Made by a program: the position numbers and the translations under genes. From a virus, in IMG/VR virus record IMGVR_UViG_3300032236_000062, positions 1 to 33,539 of that record: a stretch of DNA of 33,539 bases; one strand, 5' to 3'. The notes under the pieces are model-generated. The model worked only from the letters and a program-made list of their open reading frames with translations. It did no database searches and was not told where the DNA came from. Shown here in pieces: positions 18,294-24,055 of the stretch; the first letter of the stretch is position 1, and every line of letters starts with the position of its first letter.

Positions 18294-18458
18294 ATGACTA
18301 TATTAGTTGATGGTACAAACGGATTACAACCACCAGTCGTTACTACTTCTCAAAAGAACGCATTAACTGTAACTGCTGGTTATGTTGTTTATGATTCAAC
18401 ACTTGGCAAACTTTGTGTATACACAGGCTCTGCTTGGCAGACAATAACATCAGCATAA
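18294..18458 (+). CDS. Small fibre-region protein (54 aa)
   Basis: 54 residues from ATG 18294 to TAA 18456-18458. The end (VYDSTLGKLCVYTGSAWQTI) matches the Y-D-S-T-x-x-K-L-x-V-Y-T-G-x-x-W capping motif common at the ends of phage fibres. It is probably a trimeric tip or capping piece encoded separately. It starts two bases after the previous stop. Confidence 0.65.
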   Translation: MTILVDGTNGLQPPVVTTSQKNALTVTAGYVVYDSTLGKLCVYTGSAWQTITSA

Positions 18459-18459
18459 A

Positions 18460-18672
18460 ATGGATATGGAAGCTGTGATCGCTGAAAATGACAAAAGACT
18501 GTCTGTACATGAGGCAGTATGTGCTGAACGCTACGAAGGTATCCTAGATTCGTTTGATAAAGGATCTAAACGTATGCAACGCATTGAGTATCTTTTATAC
18601 GCAGTTATCGCTTCGGTGTTTTTTGGTAAAGATATGATTGTTAACATTGTTCAGCATTTAATATCAAAATGA
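18460..18672 (+). CDS. Small membrane protein, lysis cassette (XhlA-like topology)
   Basis: 70 residues: an N-terminal charged helix (RLSVHEAVCAERYEGILDSF) and one hydrophobic segment at about 45-65 (IEYLLYAVIASVFFGKDMIV). The layout resembles hemolysin XhlA-type phage lysis accessory proteins, but identity is not certain. First gene of the lysis block; starts one base after the fibre gene stop. Confidence 0.65.
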   Translation: MDMEAVIAENDKRLSVHEAVCAERYEGILDSFDKGSKRMQRIEYLLYAVIASVFFGKDMIVNIVQHLISK

Positions 18673-18673
18673 A

Positions 18674-19120
18674 ATGTCTAATCCAATTGCTGAAGGCACA
18701 AAGTCATTAAGCGAAGGTCTTAATCAGGCTCGTGAGGCTGGTAAAAATCTTACCAAAAGCATTGAAGACATACAACATGACGGTTTAGAAGTAGCAAGGC
18801 AAGAATTAGAAACACTTAAACGCAAGAAATTAATTGAAGAAGCTCGTGAAAATTCATTAATTTATAAAGCAATTGACGAATACGAGTCACAAAAAGCCGT
18901 TATTATTGCTGAAAATAAAGCTGAAGAAGAATTTAAACAGCGTTACGGTGATAAAGAATGGGGCAAGGTTCTTGAGTTAAAAGAAGTTGTAGAAAAGGAA
19001 TATAACGAAAACAAGAAGTATTACGGACACAAGTTAGATGATGTCAAGCGTGTACAGTTTTATTGTTGGGTAGTTGCAGCTTTCATCACTTTTCTTTTGT
19101 GGAAGTTTAATCTTGTATGA
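18674..19120 (+). CDS. Tail-anchored coiled-coil membrane protein, lysis region
   Basis: 148 residues: a long charged helical region (residues 5-125) and a single C-terminal membrane span (FYCWVVAAFITFLLWKF at about 129-145). The family occurs beside holin genes in many phages, with unknown function; lysis timing or a spanin-like role is possible. The next gene begins inside its last codons (19117). Confidence 0.68.
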   Translation: MSNPIAEGTKSLSEGLNQAREAGKNLTKSIEDIQHDGLEVARQELETLKRKKLIEEARENSLIYKAIDEYESQKAVIIAENKAEEEFKQRYGDKEWGKVLELKEVVEKEYNENKKYYGHKLDDVKRVQFYCWVVAAFITFLLWKFNLV

Positions 19121-19281
19121 ACTGGGTAAAAATTTGGTTTGCGACTTTTATTGTTGAGTTATTTATTTGGACATATGTGATTTATTTGCATTTTGAAATT
19201 AAACGGTTAGAAAAAATAAGAGTACCTAAATATCAGAAACAAGTTATTGTGCGAACTAAGAAGGATATTGTGCGTGGATGA
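19117..19281 (+). CDS. Small N-anchored membrane protein (54 aa), spanin-like?
   Basis: 54 residues from the ATG at 19117 (ATGA overlap with the preceding stop) to TGA 19279-19281. Residues 4-25 form a hydrophobic span (VKIWFATFIVELFIWTYVIY) followed by a basic tail (KRLEKIRVPKYQKQ). The topology could be that of a very short inner-membrane spanin or a lysis regulator; nothing in it proves either. It is supported by coupling and by the neighbouring lysis genes. Confidence 0.6.
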   Translation: MNWVKIWFATFIVELFIWTYVIYLHFEIKRLEKIRVPKYQKQVIVRTKKDIVRG

Positions 19282-19351
19282 AGAAATATTTAAATATTGG
19301 ATGTATTTTGCAATCATTTGTTTAATGGCTATCATTCTTTTAAAGGAATAA
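19274..19351 (+). CDS. Tiny membrane peptide (25 aa, GTG start)
   Basis: GTG at 19274 opens a 25-codon frame inside the end of the previous gene, running to TAA 19349-19351. It encodes one hydrophobic span (YFAIICLMAIILL at about 11-23). AAGGA lies 8 bases upstream. Very small overlapping membrane peptides are usual in lysis cassettes, but this one rests only on frame, spacing and hydrophobicity. Confidence 0.45.
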   Translation: MDEEIFKYWMYFAIICLMAIILLKE

Positions 19352-19352
19352 T

Positions 19353-19751
19353 ATGTTTGGTATAGACGATATTGTTGGTGCAGGTCTTAAAATTATTGAC
19401 AAGGTAATCCCTGATCCACAAGCCAAAGCACAGGCTCAATTAGAACTTCAAAAACTTGCTCAAGATGGACAGTTAGCAGAATTACAAGCCGACATGAACG
19501 AGCAAAATAACGTCTCAGACCGTTGGAAAGCTGACTTGGGGTCAGACTCTTGGCTATCTAAAAATATACGTCCTATGACGCTTATATTCATTTTAGGAGT
19601 GTATACAACATTTGCTGGGTTCTCAGCTTTTAATGTCAACGTCAATCAAGCATATGTAGAATTACTTGGGCAATGGGGTATGCTTATTATGTCAGCCTAT
19701 TTTGGTGGTAGAACACTTGAAAAAATTATGTCTAAGAAAGGCGATAAATGA
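19353..19751 (+). CDS. Holin, GTA-holin-like (3TM superfamily III type)
   Basis: 132 residues. The N-terminal amphipathic region (KIIDKVIPDPQAKAQAQLEL) and the motif DSWLSKNIRPMTLIFILGVY at about 63-82 are typical of the GTA_holin_3TM family. Two hydrophobic spans follow (about 74-95 and 103-122), with a basic C-terminus (KKGDK). It would permeabilise the inner membrane to release or activate the endolysin. TAAAGGAATAAT precedes the ATG. It overlaps the next gene by 4 bases. Confidence 0.85.
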   Translation: MFGIDDIVGAGLKIIDKVIPDPQAKAQAQLELQKLAQDGQLAELQADMNEQNNVSDRWKADLGSDSWLSKNIRPMTLIFILGVYTTFAGFSAFNVNVNQAYVELLGQWGMLIMSAYFGGRTLEKIMSKKGDK

Positions 19752-19960
19752 GTGCTAAAGAACATATTATGTTAATTGCAGCTTATTCTTTGGTGGCTGT
19801 TATTGCTGGAATGTTATTGATGTTTGGATACGCAGTATTAGATCCTAACTTTGACACAGATAAAGTATTTCAAATTATTGGGCCAGCATTTCAAACGGTC
19901 ATTGGTGGTTTTATTGGATTAATTACAGGCATAAAGATAGGAAGCGATGATGATAAGTAA
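19748..19960 (+). CDS. Small two-span membrane protein, holin/antiholin candidate
   Basis: 70 residues with two hydrophobic segments (IMLIAAYSLVAVIAGMLLMF at 7-26 and FQTVIGGFIGLITGIKI at about 48-64) and an acidic tail. Situated between holin and endolysin, it may be a second holin or an antiholin setting lysis time. ATGA overlap upstream and a 14-base overlap with the endolysin downstream imply coupled translation. Confidence 0.7.
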   Translation: MSAKEHIMLIAAYSLVAVIAGMLLMFGYAVLDPNFDTDKVFQIIGPAFQTVIGGFIGLITGIKIGSDDDK

Positions 19961-20459
19961 CTGGGAAAAAAGTTTTGCTGAAATGATTCAATCAGAAGGC
20001 GGATTTGTTAATGATAGTCGAGACGCAGGTGGTGCTACTAACTGGGGTGTTACTAAAGCCGTATGGGAATCATGGGTTAAGCATCCAGTCACAGTTGATG
20101 ACATAAAACAACTCACTCAAGAACAAGTTAAACCTTTATACAAGAAGAATTATTGGGATGCCGTACATGGCGATGATTTACCAATTGGATTGGATTTTTT
20201 AGTGTTTAGTTTTGGTGTGAACGCTGGTACTGGTCGGTCTATTAAAATATTACAAACTTCATTGGGTACTGTTGCAGATGGAGCAATAGGGCCTAACACG
20301 TTAAAAAAAATACAAGAAGCTGATGCTAAAGAATTAATTGAAAAGTTTAGTGCTGCTAAGATTTCATTCTATAAATCACTTTCCACGTTCGCTACATTTG
20401 GTAAAGGTTGGTTAAATCGTGTTGAACGTGAAAAGCAAGAAGCATTAAAAATGCTTTAA
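19947..20459 (+). CDS. Endolysin, glycoside hydrolase family 108 (muramidase)
   Basis: 170 residues. The GH108 motif EGGFVND at 17-23 contains the catalytic Glu17, and DAGGATNWGVT follows at 26-36. The C-terminal half has the peptidoglycan-binding PG_binding_3 pattern (GVNAGTGRSIKILQ, VADGAIGPNTL). It cleaves the glycan backbone of peptidoglycan to lyse the host. There is no signal peptide, so export depends on the holin genes just upstream. The start overlaps the previous gene; ATG-ATG at 19947/19950 leaves a one-or-two-residue ambiguity. Its stop codon overlaps that of the convergent gene. Confidence 0.92.
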   Translation: MMISNWEKSFAEMIQSEGGFVNDSRDAGGATNWGVTKAVWESWVKHPVTVDDIKQLTQEQVKPLYKKNYWDAVHGDDLPIGLDFLVFSFGVNAGTGRSIKILQTSLGTVADGAIGPNTLKKIQEADAKELIEKFSAAKISFYKSLSTFATFGKGWLNRVEREKQEALKML

Positions 20460-20605
20460 CCCTTGTAATGTCTCCACTTTTCCAAGAAGTAGGGGTTTTT
20501 TGAAGGTCTAATAAATCCAAAGCGTTCAAATGTTTTCATGATGTTGGTTGCTTCGGGTTTAATCCAAATAAAGCGTTGGGGATCAAGTATTTTTGCAGGT
20601 GTCAT
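20456..20605 (-). CDS. Small convergent phage protein (49 aa)
   Basis: A 49-residue frame from ATG at 20605 to a stop at 20456-20458 that overlaps the endolysin stop on the other strand. AGAGG lies 7 bases before the ATG, and the ATG shares ATGA with the upstream gene's stop. The product is basic and aromatic (FIWIKPEATNIMKTFERFGF). No function is known. Coupling with the gene upstream supports it as the last gene of the leftward operon. Confidence 0.65.
   Translation of the reverse strand: MTPAKILDPQRFIWIKPEATNIMKTFERFGFIRPSKNPYFLEKWRHYKG
20458..20501 (+). terminator. Possible terminator after lysis operon
   Basis: AACCC (20458-20462) can pair with GGGTT (20493-20497) across a 30-base loop, followed by TTTTTT (20496-20501). 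The stem is short and the loop long, so this is weaker than the other two terminators. It lies inside the convergent small gene, where a stop to rightward transcription is expected. Confidence 0.35.
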
Positions 20606-20889
20606 TTAATTACCTCTGCTAATTTAAGTTCGCCTGTTTCGCTATCCCAAATAAATTTAACATTGCATACAGGAGCTTGAGTTTTAATTACGCATTCAGT
20701 TCCTATTTTTAACAAATAAGCATACATAACATCATCAGGCTTTGGTTCAGGCTTAATACGATAAATTAAACGTCTATTCCATGTTGGATCATAAGTGCAA
20801 TCATCCCATGTATCAGTATTTGGATGAAATACTTGAATTTCAGCACCATCAGCCCATGCTTTAATTAAATCTGCGTGTTTATGTTTCAT
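20602..20889 (-). CDS. Conserved early phage protein
   Basis: 95 residues. KHADLIKAWADGAEIQVF at 4-21 and the WNRRLIYRIKPEPKP segment form a very common phage protein family of unknown function found in early regions. There is no membrane segment or catalytic motif. It is coupled by ATGA overlaps to genes on both sides in the leftward operon. Confidence 0.75.
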   Translation of the reverse strand: MKHKHADLIKAWADGAEIQVFHPNTDTWDDCTYDPTWNRRLIYRIKPEPKPDDVMYAYLLKIGTECVIKTQAPVCNVKFIWDSETGELKLAEVIK

Positions 20890-21086
20890 TTTGGTAACGC
20901 TCCTATTACACGATAAATTTTAAATTTCTTGCTTGGATGCCAACGGTCTAGGACTGTATAACCCATCGCACGCAGTTCTCCAACACGAGTTGACAGTTTC
21001 ATACCACCACCTGCGTTTAAAGCGTCTATGGGGCTTATCCAACGCTTACTGGCTAGTTTTACAATTATTTGATGTTGAGTTGCCAT
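20886..21086 (-). CDS. Small winged-helix DNA-binding protein (HTH_39-like)
   Basis: 66 residues: a helix-turn-helix/winged-helix pattern (ISPIDALNAGGGMKLSTRVG, ELRAMGYTVLDRW) as in the small phage HTH_39 family. It probably binds DNA or a host nucleoprotein and may regulate early genes. It ends by ATGA overlap with the next gene. AGGAGAAAATA precedes the ATG on this strand. It has no known partner. Confidence 0.75.
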   Translation of the reverse strand: MATQHQIIVKLASKRWISPIDALNAGGGMKLSTRVGELRAMGYTVLDRWHPSKKFKIYRVIGALPK

Positions 21087-21259
21087 TATTTTCTCCTTGC
21101 TATTCGACAGTCAGCCTTTTCTTGAGGTGTAAAGTCAGGGCTGATTTCTGACAATTCACAGTTTTTAATACCCCAATGCGTTTGTTTTTCAGGCAAGGAA
21201 GTAATAAAAATAACAAAACCACATAAAAACGTAGACATTCCTAGGGCAAATGTTTTCAT
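21086..21259 (-). CDS. Small secreted or membrane-anchored early protein (57 aa)
   Basis: 57 residues from the ATG at 21259, preceded by GAGGGGG. A GTG at 21283 in frame lacks a ribosome-binding site and was rejected. The first ~25 residues are a signal-anchor (FALGMSTFLCGFVIFITSL). The remainder has two Cys and the segment ISPDFTPQEKADCRIARRK, a pattern seen in small phage periplasmic proteins. Function is unknown, possibly envelope-acting. Confidence 0.65.
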   Translation of the reverse strand: MKTFALGMSTFLCGFVIFITSLPEKQTHWGIKNCELSEISPDFTPQEKADCRIARRK

Positions 21260-21342
21260 AGCCCCCTCACCAAGACCCAACACGCTAAGGCTGGGCCAAA
21301 CACTACGATTGCTCCGATAAATGCTTCAATAAATGTTCTCAT
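21256..21342 (-). CDS. Tiny membrane protein (28 aa)
   Basis: A 28-residue frame, ATG at 21342, preceded by AAGGGGG. The stop forms an ATGA overlap with the start of the next gene. The product is one hydrophobic helix (FIGAIVVFGPALACWVLV). Ribosome-binding site, coupling and hydrophobicity support it; the role is unknown. Confidence 0.55.
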   Translation of the reverse strand: MRTFIEAFIGAIVVFGPALACWVLVRGL

Positions 21343-21351
21343 AAAACCCCC

Positions 21352-21651
21352 TTATTTAGAAGTTGTTTTAACGGCAAATACAGCCGTTGTTTTGGTGAAC
21401 TGGGCGACTACATCATCAGCTACATTCAAAGAGGCTAGGAGTGCTTTGTAATCGACTACGGAACGGTTAGACTCAACTACCGTTGATTTGAATAACGCAC
21501 CCTCAAATATTTTTGAACCGTTGGGTGCAGTTGCTTGGTTTTTTAAAGCATCTTTAATCATGTCAGCCTGTTTAGTCAAGTCAGCGATTTGTGCTAATAA
21601 ACCACCGAGTGTATCTACAGTTAATGCGTTGATGTTTGTTATTGCGTTCAT
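21352..21651 (-). CDS. Conserved early phage protein (helical, first gene of operon)
   Basis: 99 residues. The N-terminal helix (TLGGLLAQIADLTKQADMIK, then DALKNQA) may be a coiled coil. The C-terminus is beta-rich with the pattern ESNRSVVDYKALLASLNV and FTKTTAVFAVKTT. Similar proteins precede recombination genes in several phage groups; function is not known to me. AAGGGATAG precedes the ATG. It is the first gene after the leftward promoter at 21693-21721. Confidence 0.7.
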   Translation of the reverse strand: MNAITNINALTVDTLGGLLAQIADLTKQADMIKDALKNQATAPNGSKIFEGALFKSTVVESNRSVVDYKALLASLNVADDVVAQFTKTTAVFAVKTTSK

Positions 21652-21692
21652 TTTTCTATCCCTTTATTTAACACTGCTCATGCAGTAACTAC

Positions 21693-21721
21693 AGAATAAT
21701 TTAGTTTTCTAAAGTATGCAA
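21693..21721 (-). promoter_or_regulatory. Leftward promoter with operator dyad between -35 and -10
   Basis: On the minus strand TTGCAT (21716-21721), 17 bases, TATTCT (21693-21698). The spacer contains the dyad TTTAG-TTTT-CTAAA (21700-21713). The spacer differs by one base from that of the rightward promoter at 25246-25274. It would drive 21651-20456. A protein on the dyad would block RNA polymerase directly. Confidence 0.75.
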
Positions 21722-21732
21722 GCGATATTTAA

Positions 21733-21747
21733 TAGGGACAAACCCTA
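21733..21747. promoter_or_regulatory. Upstream 15-bp dyad (TAGGG-N5-CCCTA)
   Basis: TAGGGACAAACCCTA, a perfect 5-bp inverted repeat 11 bases upstream of the leftward -35 element. A matching element, TAGGGAAACTACCTA, lies at 25221-25235, 10 bases upstream of the other operator promoter. The shared spacing suggests an activator or second repressor site. Confidence 0.5.
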
Positions 21748-21791
21748 AGTGTTGTAAAAAGGGGATGGGTTGTATTTGGCAGTTGCTATCT

Positions 21792-21845
21792 GTTAGGCGG
21801 AAAGCCGTAAAAAACCTAACTTACTGCATCCTACATTGACGGCTT
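21792..21845. ncRNA. H-type pseudoknot-like element in intergenic region
   Basis: GTTAGG (21792-21797), AAGCCGT (21802-21808), CCTAAC (21815-21820) and ACGGCTT (21839-21845) give two interleaved perfect helices of 6 and 7 bp. The connecting segments are CGGA, AAAAAA and 18 nt. GGGG 21761-21764 and CCCC 21850-21853 could close an outer stem. It lies between a leftward terminator and a leftward promoter, so neither flanking operon obviously transcribes it. The strand is undetermined. Confidence 0.4.
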
Positions 21846-21855
21846 AACACCCCAT

Positions 21856-21880
21856 AAAAAAAGGGATACCGAAGTATCCC
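21856..21880 (-). terminator. Intrinsic terminator of the exonuclease operon
   Basis: On the minus strand GGGATAC, loop TTCG, GTATCCC, then TTTTTTT: a perfect 7-bp stem with a C(UUCG)G tetraloop and a U tract. It ends leftward transcription 26 bases after the exonuclease stop and separates the two leftward operons. Confidence 0.93.
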
Positions 21881-21905
21881 GAACTCACGTTGAAGTCAGA
21901 TTCAA

Positions 21906-22652
21906 TTATAAACCATTCTTGATCTGATACACCCTGAGTAAGTGTTCAAAACATTCCCATCCTTTTTGCAAGGCAAGGTCTTCGATTTCAATCAATTTTA
22001 CTTCATTGGTTGTACCGTTAATAAAGACAATAGCGCATCTTGCGCTGGGCATACCTAAGCCCTCACGATACGCTGCTAATTGCATTTCCATTTCAAAGTA
22101 CACATCGACCTTATCTAATGCCGTATCTTTGGTCTTAAAGTCCACCACGATGCCATTAGGACACATCAGGTCGCATTTACCACCATAACCAAAGGCATGA
22201 GCAAAAGACTTCTCTGCTATCCAATGACGGTCACCAAAAGCATCATACAAAGCCTTTTCTACGTTGCCTAAATACAACGGTGGTTCAATGTGATACGAAC
22301 CCTCGAAATGGGCTTGGACTATAGCGTGAATTTTAACTCCTCTTTCAGCCGCATCCCTTCCAGTAGCCTTTGAATCGGACATCACTCGCTTAAGCCAGTC
22401 TTCTTCAGGCTCATTAGGTAGTCTAGGCAAGGTTAGCGCAGCTAATAAGACTTGTTGCTGAAGCCACGAGTTAAGCCCTGCCTTAGCCAAGAGCGAGTTT
22501 ATGGTGGTAACGCTAGGCAATAACCCAAGTTTGCGAGCATCCCTGAGTGTTGTATTGCGTTCAGCACCATTAGCACCAATCATCGTATAGTAAGGCTCAC
22601 CAGTTTTTGTATACCAATGGCCTCCTTCCGTTAGTTTTTCTTTAACTATCAT
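21906..22652 (-). CDS. PD-(D/E)XK exonuclease (RecB/Cas4-like)
   Basis: 248 residues. Nuclease motifs appear in order: G-x-x-x-H at 105-109 (RGVKIHA), Glu147, Asp161 in GGKCDL, DFK at 171-173 (VVDFKTK) and Q-x-x-x-Y at 191-195 (QLAAY). This is the RecB/Cas4/lambda-exonuclease-like metal-dependent fold. It probably processes DNA ends for phage recombination with the ssDNA-binding-like protein two genes upstream. The start overlaps the preceding gene by 11 bases. A terminator follows the stop. Confidence 0.88.
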   Translation of the reverse strand: MIVKEKLTEGGHWYTKTGEPYYTMIGANGAERNTTLRDARKLGLLPSVTTINSLLAKAGLNSWLQQQVLLAALTLPRLPNEPEEDWLKRVMSDSKATGRDAAERGVKIHAIVQAHFEGSYHIEPPLYLGNVEKALYDAFGDRHWIAEKSFAHAFGYGGKCDLMCPNGIVVDFKTKDTALDKVDVYFEMEMQLAAYREGLGMPSARCAIVFINGTTNEVKLIEIEDLALQKGWECFEHLLRVYQIKNGL

Positions 22653-22839
22653 TTTTTTCTCTTGCTTTCATCATTTTGTCAGCCAATAAGTATGATGTTT
22701 TAAATGTTTCTAAAGCATCAAACTGTTCGTCTTTTATTAAATTAAGTTGTACTTCTGCAAATCGAATAGCAAAGTAATCTCTTAAATCCATGCCTCGATA
22801 TTCTTCAGCTTGAATATATCCACTTGGAAATGCTTTCAT
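22642..22839 (-). CDS. Small conserved early protein
   Basis: 65 residues with the phrase GMDLRDYFAIRF at 16-27, common in small early phage proteins, followed by a Leu/Lys-rich helix with TSYLLADKMMKAREK. No catalytic motif is seen. Position between ssDNA-binding-like and exonuclease genes suggests an accessory role in recombination. AAGGAGC precedes the ATG. Confidence 0.68.
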   Translation of the reverse strand: MKAFPSGYIQAEEYRGMDLRDYFAIRFAEVQLNLIKDEQFDALETFKTSYLLADKMMKAREKNDS

Positions 22840-22848
22840 ATTAGCTCC

Positions 22849-23472
22849 TTAAAATGGGACATCGGGTTCATCACTAGGAAAATCAGCTAATGTCTTGGGA
22901 AATGGGTCTTCTTTCTTCTTGCCACCCCTGTACTCAGACGATTCCATAATCTTTTCTTTGTAGTATTTAGGTAGGTTCTCGAACTTATCCTGATCCCAGT
23001 CTTGCAACCAAAAATGATTAACTGGATTAATTCCTTGTGGTACTACGTTTTTGAGAGCTGACGGAATAGGGCTAATGCCAGCAATATTAGCGTACTTACC
23101 GTCCTCGCTATGACTGATATTCACCATACAAAACTTGTCTAGTAAGGTCTTCATATCAAAGTTCTTACGGTCTTCTGCTGACATCTTTTTATTAGCCCAA
23201 GATTCTAAGTCCTTACGCAAGGTTGCTTGGTCACCAAGACTGACTGTATAGCGTTTAGATACGATTAATGGCTTACCATCATCGGTCTTGAGTGGTTTAC
23301 CCTCGTTATCATCACCATGCAGTTCAAAGGTCAGTACAACCTTGTGCATGATCTTGGTTTCACCTGACCATTCGACTGACTGGTGACCTAAGTCAATAAT
23401 CGAGTACAAACGTGCCATATGTAACCCAGCAGGGGCTATCTTAAAATCTTTTTGTGTGTCGGTAATAATCAT
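22849..23472 (-). CDS. Phage ssDNA-binding-like replication/recombination protein
   Basis: 207 residues. It has a beta-rich body (KVVLTFELHGDDNEGKPLKT, GKPLIVSKRYTVSLGD) matching a phage family annotated as ssDNA-binding or replication proteins. It ends in an acidic tail closing with DEPDVPF, resembling the hydrophobic-tipped tail of SSB proteins that recruits partners. Located two genes before the exonuclease, it probably coats single strands. No separate annealing protein (Erf, RecT, Sak) was recognised, so this protein might also cover that need. It overlaps the upstream gene by 4 bases. Confidence 0.75.
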   Translation of the reverse strand: MIITDTQKDFKIAPAGLHMARLYSIIDLGHQSVEWSGETKIMHKVVLTFELHGDDNEGKPLKTDDGKPLIVSKRYTVSLGDQATLRKDLESWANKKMSAEDRKNFDMKTLLDKFCMVNISHSEDGKYANIAGISPIPSALKNVVPQGINPVNHFWLQDWDQDKFENLPKYYKEKIMESSEYRGGKKKEDPFPKTLADFPSDEPDVPF

Positions 23473-23708
23473 TTTCTTTCTCCAAATTGAGTTGCTTTAT
23501 CAAAGCGTGTAAATGCGTCACCAATATCCTTAAACACATCGGATAGGTATTTTTTGTTGTAATTGATTCTTGGTAATCCACAGCCATAACGAAGCAAATC
23601 TATCTGTTCGTTATCTAATGCTGCGCCATCAAGCAGATGGTCGAAGATGTCTTCTAATTGTCTTTCAAGTTGATGCTGGTCATTCATTTGCTGTTCTTGC
23701 TCACTCAT
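23469..23708 (-). CDS. Early protein, first gene of exonuclease operon (hypothetical)
   Basis: 79 residues, acidic and helical (LERQLEDIFDHLLDGAALDN, then YLSDVFKDIGDAFTRFD). No recognisable domain. AGGAGA lies 8 bases before the ATG, and its end overlaps the ssDNA-binding-like gene. It is the promoter-proximal gene of the leftward operon from 23749-23777. Confidence 0.65.
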   Translation of the reverse strand: MSEQEQQMNDQHQLERQLEDIFDHLLDGAALDNEQIDLLRYGCGLPRINYNKKYLSDVFKDIGDAFTRFDKATQFGERK

Positions 23709-23748
23709 TTGAGTTTCTCCTATTTAACACGTCACATGACGTACAAAC

Positions 23749-23777
23749 AGATTAACTTATCTAAAGTGATTTGTCAA
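23749..23777 (-). promoter_or_regulatory. Strong leftward promoter with operator
   Basis: On the minus strand TTGACA (consensus -35, 23772-23777), 17 bases, TAATCT (23749-23754). The spacer and -10 overlap an operator-like sequence TTAAC-TTAT-CTAAA (plus strand 23752-23765). It would drive 23708-21906, and sits back-to-back with the regulator's promoter. Confidence 0.8.
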
Positions 23778-23782
23778 CAGTC

Positions 23783-23811
23783 TTGTAAAATATATTTAAA
23801 TCTGTTAAGAT
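23783..23811 (+). promoter_or_regulatory. Regulator promoter; leaderless transcript likely
   Basis: TTGTAA (23783-23788), 17 bases, TAAGAT (23806-23811) preceded by TG at -15 (extended -10). The start point would fall at about 23818-23819, the A of the ATG, and no Shine-Dalgarno precedes it. A half-match to the operator (TTAAG-ATAA at 23805-23813) overlaps the -10, consistent with autoregulation. Confidence 0.6.
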
Positions 23812-23818
23812 AATTGTT

Positions 23819-24055
23819 ATGGACACATTAAAACTTACTCACGATCAGTTAATAAATATTTTAGGCGGTACTAAAAACGTGGCTAAGATGGCTAAGGTTA
23901 GTCAGGCTGCGGTTACTCACTGGCGAACAACCGACATTCCTGAAGGTCAGATGATTAGGTTAGCTGCCGAATTAGAAAAAAAATCGCATGGATTAATTAC
24001 TCGCAAGGGTTTATTTCCAACAACTTATAAAATGATATGGCCTGAATTAGAATGA
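23819..24055 (+). CDS. Cro/CI-like helix-turn-helix regulator
   Basis: 78 residues. LINILGGTKNVAKMAKVSQA then AVTHWRTTDIPEGQ (about 10-43) is a Cro/YdaS-type helix-turn-helix with the recognition helix near SQAAVTHWR. There is no cleavage or oligomerisation domain, so it is Cro-like rather than a full CI. It is the likely ligand of the dyads found in four promoter regions. It is transcribed divergently from the exonuclease operon and overlaps the next gene by 4 bases (ATGA). Confidence 0.82.
   Translation: MDTLKLTHDQLINILGGTKNVAKMAKVSQAAVTHWRTTDIPEGQMIRLAAELEKKSHGLITRKGLFPTTYKMIWPELE

Noticed and set aside
21086-21283. GTG at 21283 as the start of the small membrane protein
   Set aside because: It lacks a ribosome-binding site and lies inside the upstream gene. 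ATG 21259 has GAGGGGG and ATGA coupling.
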